In this document: in pieces, positions 18,232-26,556 of the stretch
How positions within the stretch are numbered: position 1 is the first letter of the stretch
Layout of the letters: each line of letters begins with the position of its first letter
Origin: JBEBBU01 sp041158225
Lineage (GTDB): Bacteria; Pseudomonadota; Gammaproteobacteria; Methylococcales; Methylococcaceae
Direction of reading: 5' to 3'
Assembly: GCA_041158225.1 (NCBI GenBank)
Contig: JBEBBU010000001.1
Coordinates: forward strand, 1 to 47,208
DNA: 47,208 nt
Notes under the pieces: generated by a model
Told to the model about the DNA's origin: nothing
The model's input: only the letters and a program-made list of their open reading frames with translations
The model's database searches: none
Program-made: the position numbers and the translations under genes

Positions 18232-19600
18232 GCTGACCTCCCGACATGGCTGCCTCACCTATATGACTTCCTTTGGGTATGGGCAACGGGTCAAGCGTAG
18301 CAATACTAAGATGATCATCTATAAAATAGCGTCTGACAACGCGCTGGATCTGCCCTGCATTCACCGCATTCACCCTATCCACATATTCATCTACTTTAGC
18401 CCATCCAAGACCCACTGTTTCTGCCATACCCATCTGCATGGCCTGATAGAACATGGAGTCACGCTGGTAAATATTGCCCGCCAGCACCTGTGCCTTGACC
18501 CGCGCCAGCTCATCATCGCCAACCAGTTCATTTTTCAGGCGTTCGATCTGCTGGCGCAGAGCCACCTCAAGCTCTTCTGTGCTATGTCCTTCTGCCGGCG
18601 TAGCTTCAAGACTGAACAGAGTAGACAGCCGGTCCATGAGTTCATAGCCTACCCCAGTATCGGCAGCCACCTGTTGCCCCCTTACCAGCGAAGAAGCGAA
18701 GCGGGCACTGTTGCCACCATCGAGAATACCGGAAAGCACTTCCAGCGCATAAGCATCACTGTCATCAAAGGCGGTCAGCAGGGATGGCACCTTCCAGGCC
18801 ATGACGATATGAGGCAGTTTTGCGGGTATGTGCATAGTCATGCGTCGAATACCCAGTTGCTGTACCTCTGCCTGAGGCTTGACAACGGGAATGGAGGAAG
18901 ACCGGAGTGGCCCAAACCATTTCTTTGCCATGCGGAACACATTAGCAGCCTGCACGTCGCCCACCACCACCAGCGTTGCATTGTTGGGTGCATACCAGCG
19001 TTGATACCAGTCCTGCAGATCTTCCACAGTCAGACCGGCCACATCATCCGGCCAGCCTATGACCGGATTGCGGTAAGGGCTGTCGCTGAAGGCCACCGCA
19101 TTGAAGTGCTCTTCGAGCCTTGCCTGGGGTTGGTCATCCGTACGCATTCTGCGCTCTTCGATCACCACCTGCTGCTCCTTGACGAACTCTGGGCGCAACA
19201 GCCTGAGATTACGCATGCGATCCGCCTCCAGCTCAAAGCTGACCTCCAGCCTGTCATTCCCGAGTGTCTGAAAATAGGCGGTATAATCCTGACCCGTAAA
19301 AGCATTCTCACTCCCGCCATTTGCTGAGATAATGCGGGAAAACTCTCCAGGCGGATGATGACGGGTACCCTTGAACATCATGTGTTCCAGCATGTGTGAT
19401 ATACCGGTGATGCCCCCGTGTTCATAACTGGAGCCAACCTTGTACCAGACTTGAGTCACCGCGACGGGCGCCCTATGATCTTCCTGGACAAGAATCCTGA
19501 GACCGTTATCAAGCACAGCCTCATGCACCTGTACCGGAGAGGCCGACAGCACCATGGGCGTACATAAAGCACCCAGAACCGAAAGTTTCAGGCAGGACAT
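18221..19600 (-). CDS. M16 family zinc peptidase, catalytic subunit
   Basis: About 459 residues with an N-terminal signal peptide (LKLSVLGALCTPMVLSASP). The zinc motif HMLEHMMFKGT (HxxEH) and the downstream glutamate region ENAFTGQDYTAYF mark an active M16B peptidase related to PqqL and the mitochondrial processing peptidase. ATG 19600 follows GGAG at 11 bases; an ATG at 19633 with no ribosome-binding site is the alternative. It heads the minus-strand run ending in mtdB and is divergent from cyoE across 57 bases. Periplasmic proteolysis is inferred from the signal peptide. Confidence 0.92.
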   Translation of the reverse strand: MSCLKLSVLGALCTPMVLSASPVQVHEAVLDNGLRILVQEDHRAPVAVTQVWYKVGSSYEHGGITGISHMLEHMMFKGTRHHPPGEFSRIISANGGSENAFTGQDYTAYFQTLGNDRLEVSFELEADRMRNLRLLRPEFVKEQQVVIEERRMRTDDQPQARLEEHFNAVAFSDSPYRNPVIGWPDDVAGLTVEDLQDWYQRWYAPNNATLVVVGDVQAANVFRMAKKWFGPLRSSSIPVVKPQAEVQQLGIRRMTMHIPAKLPHIVMAWKVPSLLTAFDDSDAYALEVLSGILDGGNSARFASSLVRGQQVAADTGVGYELMDRLSTLFSLEATPAEGHSTEELEVALRQQIERLKNELVGDDELARVKAQVLAGNIYQRDSMFYQAMQMGMAETVGLGWAKVDEYVDRVNAVNAGQIQRVVRRYFIDDHLSIATLDPLPIPKGSHIGEAAMSGGQHVR

Positions 19601-19657
19601 TGTGTTTGTTACTCCATTTTTCCGGAAAACCATTTTTTTAACCGAGAACGGGTCATC

Positions 19658-20554
19658 ATGACGAAAGCCTCAAACATCACAGAACATCAGGCAGTTTCAT
19701 GGCGCACCTATCTGGCGCTGTGCAAACTCAAGGTCGTTGGCCATATTGTATTTACCGCCATTGTCGGCATGTTTCTCGCCGTTCCTGCATGGCCGCCACT
19801 GCTGCCAGCCTTGTGGGGATCCATAGGCATTGCACTGGCAGCAGCGTCAGCTGCTGCCATCAACCACTTTCTTGACCGCCAGGCTGATGCCGAAATGAAC
19901 CGGACGCGTCACCGGCCGCTACCGTCAGGCGAAATATCCCCCAAGGGCGTTATCAGTTTTGCCCTGCTTCTGGGTGTAACCGGCATGGCGGTGCTACTGA
20001 TTTTCGTCAATGCCACCACTGCGTTTCTGACCTTTCTGTCGCTTATCGGCTACGCGGTCATCTACACCGTGTACCTCAAACGCGCCACACCACAAAATAT
20101 CGTGATTGGCGGCGCAGCCGGGGCAGCCCCCCCTGTTCTTGGCTGGTGTGCAGTCACTGGCCAGGTTCATCCTTATGCACTGCTGCTTTTTCTGCTGATA
20201 TTTGTCTGGACGCCCCCCCACTTCTGGGCTTACGCCATCGCCAAACGTGACGACTACGCCAAGGTCAACATACCCATGCTACCGGTGACCCACGGCATAG
20301 CATTCACACAGCTCCACATCCTGCTTTACACGATACTGCTTTTCCTGACTGGCCTTCTGCCCTATGCCACCGGTATGAGCGGCCTGCTGTACCTTGGTGG
20401 CAATATCATACTGGGGGGCATATTTCTCGTATACGCATTCAGGCTATGGCGCTCTGCTGACCCTAAAACAGCCATGCAGACCTTTGCTTACTCACTGATC
20501 TATCTCGTCGGCATCTTCAGCTTTCTGCTGGTTGATCACTATCTGCAGTACTGA
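19658..20554 (+). CDS. cyoE: Protoheme IX farnesyltransferase (heme O synthase)
   Basis: Membrane UbiA-family prenyltransferase that adds farnesyl to heme B, giving heme O, the precursor of heme A. 298 residues and about eight or nine helices. The first Asp-rich motif is NHFLDRQADAEMNRTRHRPLPSG; others are TVYLKRATPQNIVIGGAAGAAPP and WTPPHFWAYAIAKRDDYAKVNIPMLP. It is a single plus-strand gene between the divergent M16 gene and the convergent rpoH, separated from the SURF1/ctaA group about 5 kb away. A hairpin with a T-run lies just after its stop. Confidence 0.95.
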   Translation: MTKASNITEHQAVSWRTYLALCKLKVVGHIVFTAIVGMFLAVPAWPPLLPALWGSIGIALAAASAAAINHFLDRQADAEMNRTRHRPLPSGEISPKGVISFALLLGVTGMAVLLIFVNATTAFLTFLSLIGYAVIYTVYLKRATPQNIVIGGAAGAAPPVLGWCAVTGQVHPYALLLFLLIFVWTPPHFWAYAIAKRDDYAKVNIPMLPVTHGIAFTQLHILLYTILLFLTGLLPYATGMSGLLYLGGNIILGGIFLVYAFRLWRSADPKTAMQTFAYSLIYLVGIFSFLLVDHYLQY

Positions 20555-20556
20555 GA

Positions 20557-20588
20557 CTCAGGCTGCCATGGCAGCCTTGAGTTTTTTC
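20557..20588 (+). terminator. Intrinsic terminator of cyoE, inside the 3' end of rpoH
   Basis: Directly after the cyoE stop, the arms GGCTGC and GCAGCC (20561-20566 and 20571-20576) are extended by CTCA and TGAG with one bulged base, and six T residues follow (20582-20587). It lies within the last codons of the convergent rpoH gene, so the same bases serve as coding sequence and as a plus-strand terminator. Confidence 0.7.
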
Positions 20589-21406
20589 ATGGCTCCACTT
20601 TCCAGCTGGCGTATTCTCTCTGCAGAAACCTGATAGCTGTCGGCAAGATCATGGAGCGTAGCCTTATCGGGGCTCAACCAGCGCCGGAAAACAATATCAC
20701 GACTCCTTTCATCCAGACTTGCCATGGCTTTCTTTAACTGATCCTGTCGCGACATCTCCCACTCTCTGTCAGCAAGCAGGGTTTCAGGATCATCGCCTTC
20801 CTGATTGAGGTAGTCAATCGGCGACATGACATCTGCATCAGCATCATCCGTGTGAGACTCAAGCGCGGTATCCTGCTGGCTGAGCCGGCGCTCCATCTCG
20901 TGAACATCACCAACTGCAACGCCGAGCTCCTGAGCAACCTGCTCGGCTTCTCCAGCTGTCAGCCAACCCACATGGGTTTTCATCTTTCTCAGGTTGAAAA
21001 ACAGTTTGCGTTGGGCCTTGGTCGTAGCAACTTTGACAATACGCCAGTTATGCAGGATGAATTCATGAATTTCCGCACGGATCCAGTGAACCGCAAATGA
21101 AACCAGCCTGACCCCCTGATCAGGGTCATAGCGCTTGACAGCTTTCATCAAGCCGATATTACCCTCCTGAACCAGATCGGCAAATGGCAGGCCATACCCC
21201 ATGTAACCGCGGGCGATGTAAGCAACAAAGCGAAGATTGGCAAGCACCAGCTGTCGCGCAGCGTCCAGATCACCTTCACGCCTGAAACGTTCGGCAAGGC
21301 CACGCTCTTCTTCTGCGTCAAGCCGAGGGATCCTGCTTATAGCAGAAAAATAATCTTCCTGACTGCCAATGCCTATACCGGCAGACGATATCAACGCATT
21401 ATTCAT
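20558..21406 (-). CDS. rpoH: RNA polymerase heat-shock sigma factor RpoH (sigma-32)
   Basis: 282 residues. Region 2 is clear: DLVQEGNIGLMKAVKRYDPDQGVRLVSFAVHWIRAEIHEFIL. The RpoH box follows as NWRIVKVATTKAQRKLFFNLRKMK; it distinguishes RpoH from RpoD and RpoS. Region 4 has DERSRDIVFRRWL and the helix-turn-helix LHDLADSYQVSAERIRQLE. The start ATG has AAGGA nine bases upstream. It follows ftsX as in E. coli, but a separate intergenic region of about 130 bases carries a CIRCE-like operator, suggesting its own control. Regulation by HrcA would be additional to, or instead of, the mRNA thermosensor known from enterobacteria. Confidence 0.96.
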   Translation of the reverse strand: MNNALISSAGIGIGSQEDYFSAISRIPRLDAEEERGLAERFRREGDLDAARQLVLANLRFVAYIARGYMGYGLPFADLVQEGNIGLMKAVKRYDPDQGVRLVSFAVHWIRAEIHEFILHNWRIVKVATTKAQRKLFFNLRKMKTHVGWLTAGEAEQVAQELGVAVGDVHEMERRLSQQDTALESHTDDADADVMSPIDYLNQEGDDPETLLADREWEMSRQDQLKKAMASLDERSRDIVFRRWLSPDKATLHDLADSYQVSAERIRQLESGAMKKLKAAMAA

Positions 21407-21457
21407 ACTGATTATTCCTTGTTTTGCTGGCTTGGTACCTGCGTCACACAGACACCT

Positions 21458-21484
21458 TTAGCACTCTCTTGCTTAGAGTGCCAA
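21458..21484 (-). promoter_or_regulatory. CIRCE element (HrcA operator) upstream of rpoH
   Basis: On the plus strand the site reads TTAGCACTC, nine bases, then GAGTGCCAA. The CIRCE consensus is TTAGCACTC-N9-GAGTGCTAA, so only one base of 18 differs and the spacer is exact. It ends 51 bases before the rpoH start. HrcA represses through CIRCE in many bacteria, usually at groESL or dnaKJ. On the rpoH strand the first arm, TTGGCA, could double as a -35 box. Confidence 0.85.
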
Positions 21485-21535
21485 AACTACTCCAAGTTCA
21501 AGACTTCCGCAACTCTAAGCGGGTAGCACAGGATA

Positions 21536-22519
21536 TTACTCAGCACTGATCTGTAGCAGATAATGCGTCAGCACAGTCCAGGCTGCCATCACGGAAACCG
21601 AGCAGGCCAGCAGCACGAGTATCAGAAAATCGGGCAGGCCAAGAAAAACCAGCTGGAGATCACCGCCGTAAAGTGCACTCAGCTGCCTGGCAGGACCATA
21701 AACCAGTAGCAGCAGTATGAGTACAAGAAAGATGGCCCCCATACTTCCAATCAGGCCATACCAGAAAGCGGTGTAGAGAAAAGGACGGCGGATATAGCCG
21801 TCTGTTGCGCCCAGAAAACGCTGAACCTGGATTTCCTCACGCCTGCTATACATCTCAAGCCTTATGGTATTTCCCACGACCAGCAGCACCCCCAGCCCAA
21901 GCAGCAGGCCCAGTGCCTCAGTGCTCCTCTCGGCCAGATGCAGCCAGGCACGCAGGCGGTCATTCATCTGCTGGTCATCCTGTACCAGATCAGTCTCCTG
22001 CAGATCTCGCAACTGGGCCACAAGACGCTCCACATCCTGATGGTATCTCAGGCGATCCTGCAGACTGATCTTGATGACGATGGGCAACGGATTGAAATTA
22101 AGCGTTTTAAGAGCATCGCCCAGACCGCTGTAGTGTTGCAACTGCTCCAGACCCTGCTCTTTGCTGACGACCCTGACATCCACAACATGGGGTTGATTGC
22201 GTACTTTTTCACTCAGCCGTCGCGCAATATCCGCATTGATTTCCGGCTTCAGGAAAACAGAAAGCTGATAGCCAGACTCAACCGCTTCTGTAATATGGCG
22301 GAGATTATTGATACCGAGCTGAAAACTGGCAGGCAACGCCAGAACGATGGCAATCACAGCGATCGTCAGACTGGCTGCGTAAGGCGAGTGCATGATACGC
22401 CCGAGAGCTTCCTGAGCACATGTCCTGTGCTGCGAAAGATAACCACTGAAGCGATCCCTCAGGGTAGACCCTGATGCTCTTGCCACAGGGCGCACACGCT
22501 GGCGCACTGGCGCTTTCAT
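21536..22519 (-). CDS. ftsX: Cell-division protein FtsX
   Basis: Permease-like partner of the ATPase FtsE in the divisome; FtsEX activates cell-wall hydrolases through EnvC in E. coli. 327 residues: a basic cytoplasmic N-terminus, a first helix (about 48-68), a large periplasmic loop of about 120 residues (IARRLSEKVRNQPHVVDVRVVSK), then three helices, with VVGNTIRLEMYSRREEIQVQRFLGATDGYIRRPFL between the second and third. The start overlaps the ftsE stop by four bases. The gene order ftsY-ftsE-ftsX-rpoH is the conserved gammaproteobacterial one. Confidence 0.95.
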   Translation of the reverse strand: MKAPVRQRVRPVARASGSTLRDRFSGYLSQHRTCAQEALGRIMHSPYAASLTIAVIAIVLALPASFQLGINNLRHITEAVESGYQLSVFLKPEINADIARRLSEKVRNQPHVVDVRVVSKEQGLEQLQHYSGLGDALKTLNFNPLPIVIKISLQDRLRYHQDVERLVAQLRDLQETDLVQDDQQMNDRLRAWLHLAERSTEALGLLLGLGVLLVVGNTIRLEMYSRREEIQVQRFLGATDGYIRRPFLYTAFWYGLIGSMGAIFLVLILLLLVYGPARQLSALYGGDLQLVFLGLPDFLILVLLACSVSVMAAWTVLTHYLLQISAE

Positions 22520-23178
22520 GCCCGCACCTCGGTCATATGTCCCTTGCTGAGTACCAGTTGCCTGACGGGATGACGGGCAACCAGCAAGGGATCGTGCGTT
22601 GCAATCAGCACGGTGGTTCCCGACTGGTTGAAATCTGCAAACAGATCCATGATTTCGGCAGCAAGATCGGGGTCAAGATTGCCGGTAGGTTCATCCGCCA
22701 GAATCACCAGAGGATTATGGGCAATGGCTCTCGCAATGCCAACCCGCTGCTGCTCTCCTCCGGACAGTCCCTGTGGCATACGCCTCTCACGCCCCAGCAG
22801 ACCCACCTTGTCCAGGGACGCTCTGACCCTGCGTTCAATGATGTCGGGCGCAAATCCTGCGATCATCATGGGCAATGCCACATTTTCCGAGACGGTTCGA
22901 TCCTGCAACAACCGGTAATCCTGAAAAATGAGCCCAAGCTTGCGCCGGATAAAAGGTATTTCCCTCGCTCTGGCCTGATTCAGCATCTGGCCGTCCAGAC
23001 GGATAGTGCCACGACTGGGGCGCTCCATGACAGCGACAAGTCGCATGAGCGTACTCTTGCCCGCTCCTGAATGTCCCGTCAGGAAAACCATCTCTCCCCG
23101 ATCAATGGAAAAACTGACGCCACGCAAAGCCTCACTTCCGCCAGAATAGCGTTTGGTGACATCACGGAACTCAAGCAT
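22516..23178 (-). CDS. ftsE: Cell-division ATP-binding protein FtsE
   Basis: ABC-type ATPase of about 220 residues, working with FtsX at the septum. Walker A is GHSGAGKST, the Q-loop lies in LIFQDYRLLQDRTV, the signature is LSGGEQQRVGIARA, Walker B is VILADEPTGNLD and the switch histidine is in IATHD. ATG 23178 (MLEFRDVTKRYSGG) is the conserved FtsE start; a longer frame to 23217 would run into the upstream gene. The start lies eight bases inside the end of the ctaA-ftsY fusion, so translation is coupled. Confidence 0.96.
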   Translation of the reverse strand: MLEFRDVTKRYSGGSEALRGVSFSIDRGEMVFLTGHSGAGKSTLMRLVAVMERPSRGTIRLDGQMLNQARAREIPFIRRKLGLIFQDYRLLQDRTVSENVALPMMIAGFAPDIIERRVRASLDKVGLLGRERRMPQGLSGGEQQRVGIARAIAHNPLVILADEPTGNLDPDLAAEIMDLFADFNQSGTTVLIATHDPLLVARHPVRQLVLSKGHMTEVRA

Positions 23179-25150
23179 CGCCGCTTTCCCTGAGAGCAGC
23201 CTCACCCTCTGTGGCAAACAGCGCCTCTATGAACTGGCCGGCATCGAAGTCACGCAGATCATCAATTCCTTCACCTATCCCAATGAAACGGATGGGAATA
23301 CCACACTGTCTGGCCAGCGCAAAGATGACGCCCCCCCTTGCCGTACCATCCAGCTTGGTCAGTGCCATACCGGTCAACTGCACCGCATCATTGAATAACT
23401 GCGCCTGTGAAAGGGCATTCTGTCCAGTACCCGCATCCAGCACCAGCAATACCTCGTGCGGCGCGGCAGGATCCAGACGCGCCATGATACGCTTGATCTT
23501 GCTCAACTCGTCCATAAGATGCGACTTGTTCTGCAGACGTCCTGCAGTATCTGCAATCAGCACATCCACACCGCGCGCCTGAGCCGCCTGCACCGCATCA
23601 AAAATGACGGATGCCGAATCCGAGCCACTCTGCTGGGCAATGACAGGTATCTGGTTGCGCTCCCCCCAAGTCTGCAACTGTTCAACGGCCGCTGCACGGA
23701 ACGTGTCACCTGCCGCCAGCATGACACTGTGCCCCTGTAGCTGCAGACGCTTGGCCAGCTTGCCAATGGTCGTGGTTTTTCCTACACCGTTGACGCCAAC
23801 CACCAGAATGACAAAGGGGCGGGTTGTCTCTGGAATATGCAAGGGAGCAGAACAGGGCTCAAGGATATCGCTGAGATGGGACTTCAGTGCCTCACGCAGT
23901 TTTTCGCCGGTATCAGGCTTGCCCATTTCCACCCGGTCACGCAGCGTCGCCAGAATCTCACGGGTTACCTGAACACCGACATCAGCCATCAGCAACTGTT
24001 CTTCCAGTGCTTCCAGTGTTTCATCATGCCCGCCACCCCAGAGCGCGGCAAAGCCGCGGCGCGTCTTGCCAAGCTGCTGCCTGAGCCGGTCATAGACGCC
24101 AACCGGGGATACGACCGGAGGTAGCGGCGCATCAGCCGCTGCAGTAACAGATGCCACGCTGGGCGACCAGAACATGACGACGCGTATATAAACAAGATTC
24201 AGCACCAGCAGCGCCGCCAGAACATCATGCCCAAGCACCACAAAAACGGGAAGTCTCATCAATACGCTGGCCATGCCCAGAGCAACCTGCAGTAGCAGCA
24301 GGAAACTCAGTACCACACCAGATTTTCTCAGCGCGGCAGCTCCGGACACAGAACTCAGGCTGATACCCATCCATGCCAGCATGATGTAAACAACCAGGGC
24401 ACCAAGACGGTGCGCCCAGTGAATCAGCGCACGGGATTCAGGAGAGAGCACACCTCTGGCAAGCTCGGCGTCCAGACCCTGCCAGAAATCAAAAGCCTCG
24501 AAAAAATGTCCTTCAGGTGGCAGATAGGATCCCATACAGGCGGGAAAATCCTGACAGGCAAGGCCCGCAGACTGGACACTGGTCCAGATACCGGTCGCCA
24601 GCTGCAGGAAAAACAGTGGCAGACTGATGTAAACCATCCAGCGTAGCATGACACCGGCCCGCCACTCGACTGGCCCGGCATGGCGGCGGCGCAGATAGAT
24701 CCATTGCCAGAGGGCAAGCAGTAGCAGCGCTCCCAACAGCCTCAGGCTTGCCACCAGCGGAATAAGCTGCACATCAGGTGACCATGTCACATTCCAAGCC
24801 AGCACGGATGTCAACATGACCGCCAGCAGCAAGGCCAGGCCACCTTGCCCGCCTTCACGACGCCAGACAAGCAGCGGATACTGCAGCAGTGCCAGCACGG
24901 TCAGGGCGCCAAGTGCTGCCATACCATAAGCGTACATGTCTGACAGCCATTGATGATCAGGCGTCCGGGCTGCCGTTTTGGCATCCACGGCATGCCTGAG
25001 GGCCTGCAGGGGCTCATCCGGCAGAAGGACGCCATAGCATCCCGGCCACTCGGGGCAGCCCATGGCTACATCACTCAGCCTGATATCAGCCCCCAGAAGA
25101 AGGGAAACCAGAGTTAAAAGCAGCGCCAGCAAAACCGTTATTCTGAACAT
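23171..25150 (-). CDS. Fused heme A synthase-like (CtaA/Cox15) membrane domain and signal-recognition-particle receptor FtsY
   Basis: One uninterrupted frame of 659 residues. Residues of about 1-328 are a Cox15/CtaA-type membrane domain with about eight helices, the paired cysteine loops GCPEWPGC (32, 38) and LACQDFPAC (199, 205), and C-half histidines in IHWAHR (244, 247) and GHDV (308). In the N-half the usual histidines are missing: the MVHRY position reads DMYAYG and the TAHLLG position reads ASLRLLG. After a short Ala/Pro linker (about 329-350), residues 351-659 are a full FtsY: amphipathic VYDRLRQQLGKTRRGF, LEEQLLMADVGV, GVNGVGKTT, DTFRAAAVEQL, DTAGR, TKLDGTARGG, IGEGIDDL. The acidic A domain of FtsY is absent. 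AGGA precedes ATG 25150, four bases after the upstream stop. An internal GTG near residue 332 might give free FtsY. The domain calls are firm; the joint function is inferred. Confidence 0.88.
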   Translation of the reverse strand: MFRITVLLALLLTLVSLLLGADIRLSDVAMGCPEWPGCYGVLLPDEPLQALRHAVDAKTAARTPDHQWLSDMYAYGMAALGALTVLALLQYPLLVWRREGGQGGLALLLAVMLTSVLAWNVTWSPDVQLIPLVASLRLLGALLLLALWQWIYLRRRHAGPVEWRAGVMLRWMVYISLPLFFLQLATGIWTSVQSAGLACQDFPACMGSYLPPEGHFFEAFDFWQGLDAELARGVLSPESRALIHWAHRLGALVVYIMLAWMGISLSSVSGAAALRKSGVVLSFLLLLQVALGMASVLMRLPVFVVLGHDVLAALLVLNLVYIRVVMFWSPSVASVTAAADAPLPPVVSPVGVYDRLRQQLGKTRRGFAALWGGGHDETLEALEEQLLMADVGVQVTREILATLRDRVEMGKPDTGEKLREALKSHLSDILEPCSAPLHIPETTRPFVILVVGVNGVGKTTTIGKLAKRLQLQGHSVMLAAGDTFRAAAVEQLQTWGERNQIPVIAQQSGSDSASVIFDAVQAAQARGVDVLIADTAGRLQNKSHLMDELSKIKRIMARLDPAAPHEVLLVLDAGTGQNALSQAQLFNDAVQLTGMALTKLDGTARGGVIFALARQCGIPIRFIGIGEGIDDLRDFDAGQFIEALFATEGEAALRESGDA

Positions 25151-25153
25151 GGA

Positions 25154-25753
25154 TTATCCTATTTGAGAGGCGCGCAGCAGATGCTTCAGATCCCTGAGCA
25201 CGCCATACGGGTCAAAGCCAGCCTGATAAACCATCATCAGGTTAGCCTCAGGGTCAAGCAGCAGGATCTGCCCTGGTTGAAGATCCCCGCCATTCGCCTG
25301 TTCCAGAAGCCGCCTGACACCAGGCTTCAGCAACGCTATGGCCAACTGGTCATCATGGCTCAGCCACTGCTGCAGCCCGGCCGAAAACCCAGTGCCATCC
25401 ATGAGCAGAAGGCGTCTGACCCTGAGCGTCTCCTTGTTTAGCATCAACCGCAACTGGTAAGTCTTGCTCACCAGTTCAAGACAGTCATCACCACACTGGT
25501 CACCGGTAACCATGACCATCACCCAGCGTCCCGGCAAAGCCTCACCTGCCGTCCTGTTGGCCACAGGCTGCTCAAGCATTTCACTGTAGTTCATGGGCAG
25601 AGCAGGTGTCACCAGACGCCCATAGTTACCCCGGCTTCCCAGCCATTCAGGATGGAGCGTGTAAAGCCATGCGGCAATAAAAGGCAGAATGCTGATCGCA
25701 GCAATCAGCAGGATTTTCATCTGATTGCGCCGCTGTACTGAAAATGAATTCAT
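25154..25753 (-). CDS. Membrane-anchored protein of the cytochrome oxidase assembly cluster
   Basis: 199 residues: one N-terminal membrane anchor (about 13-30, ILLIAAISILPFIAAWLYTL) and a periplasmic domain that resembles a thioredoxin-like SCO fold (WVMVMVTGDQCGDDCLELVSKTYQLRLML, with Cys in the CxxxC position) followed by a strand near GQILLLDPEANLMMVY. Proteins of this kind usually sit between SURF1 and CtaA in gammaproteobacterial cox clusters, as here. It lies between the SURF1 gene (9 bases) and the ctaA-ftsY gene (3 bases). A role in oxidase assembly or copper/thiol handling is inferred from position and the CxxxC. Confidence 0.7.
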   Translation of the reverse strand: MNSFSVQRRNQMKILLIAAISILPFIAAWLYTLHPEWLGSRGNYGRLVTPALPMNYSEMLEQPVANRTAGEALPGRWVMVMVTGDQCGDDCLELVSKTYQLRLMLNKETLRVRRLLLMDGTGFSAGLQQWLSHDDQLAIALLKPGVRRLLEQANGGDLQPGQILLLDPEANLMMVYQAGFDPYGVLRDLKHLLRASQIG

Positions 25754-25762
25754 GATTTCTCT

Positions 25763-26524
25763 TTAATATTTACTGTCGCGCCCTGTTCCGGAGCCAGATT
25801 TTTTCACAAAACCATACCAGATGAGCAGGGCCAATGTCATTGCTGCCAGCGAAAACCATTGCACGGCGTAAGCACGGCTTTTTTCAGCACCACTCGTACC
25901 AGGCTGCCAGTCACGGACATAACCTTCTGTCGCCCCCCCACCCGCTTCAAGTATCTGGACAGGCAGCACGGGATAACCAAGCTTCAGAGCCAGCGCACTG
26001 GCCTCCACCACCTGCACTCTGGATGGCCAACCATCACCAGGCGTATCATCCCCCTTGAGACGCAGGCCTACCCGGAAAAAAGGGGCAATCTGCCCGCGAA
26101 TACTGATCGGCACACCGCCCGACAGCGGCACCTGGGGCAACCGGCTGCGATCGCCGGGAGCAGGCACCCAGCCACGATTGACGATTACATGCACATCAGA
26201 GCCCTCCAGTTGCAACGGCACAAGAACGTGATAGCCTACACGACCGGCATGCACCTGATTATCAAGAAGAAATCCGTGCGCCTCATCCAGTATCCCTGAA
26301 AGCAGGACAGGCTGGTATCTCGTGTCCTGCCAGGCGGGCTGGCTCGCCAGCAATCCGGCATTATCCAGTGGCTGAGCAACTTTTCTTGCTTCCCATAATT
26401 CAGCGATACGCTGCTTTTCATCAGCGCGCCGGAGTTGCCAGAAACCCAGAGATGTCAGCAGAACCAGCAATAGCCCCCCCAGGATCACCGCCATAAATTT
26501 CTGTTTAACGCTATAATTTGCCAC
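25763..26524 (-). CDS. SURF1 family cytochrome oxidase assembly protein
   Basis: About 253 residues with two membrane helices, one near the N-terminus (ILGGLLLVLLTSLGFWQLRRADEK) and one near the C-terminus (YAVQWFSLAAMTLALLIWYGF), around a periplasmic domain. Family motifs: LGFWQLRRADEK, GFLLDNQVHAGRVGYHVLVPL, VIVNRGWVPAP and HXXYAVQWF-like SRAYAVQWFSLA. SURF1 helps insert heme A into subunit I of cytochrome oxidase. I place the start at GTG 26524, ten bases after AGGAGG; the ATG at 26545 contains that ribosome-binding site. It is divergent from the DUF2909 gene. Confidence 0.88.
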   Translation of the reverse strand: MANYSVKQKFMAVILGGLLLVLLTSLGFWQLRRADEKQRIAELWEARKVAQPLDNAGLLASQPAWQDTRYQPVLLSGILDEAHGFLLDNQVHAGRVGYHVLVPLQLEGSDVHVIVNRGWVPAPGDRSRLPQVPLSGGVPISIRGQIAPFFRVGLRLKGDDTPGDGWPSRVQVVEASALALKLGYPVLPVQILEAGGGATEGYVRDWQPGTSGAEKSRAYAVQWFSLAAMTLALLIWYGFVKKSGSGTGRDSKY

Positions 26525-26556
26525 TTTAGCCCAGCCTCCTGCCACTAACGTACATC

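Noticed and set aside
18230..19327. A 365-codon frame on the plus strand
   Set aside because: It lies antisense to the catalytic M16 peptidase gene, whose HxxEH motif and signal peptide are clear, and its translation shows no family features.
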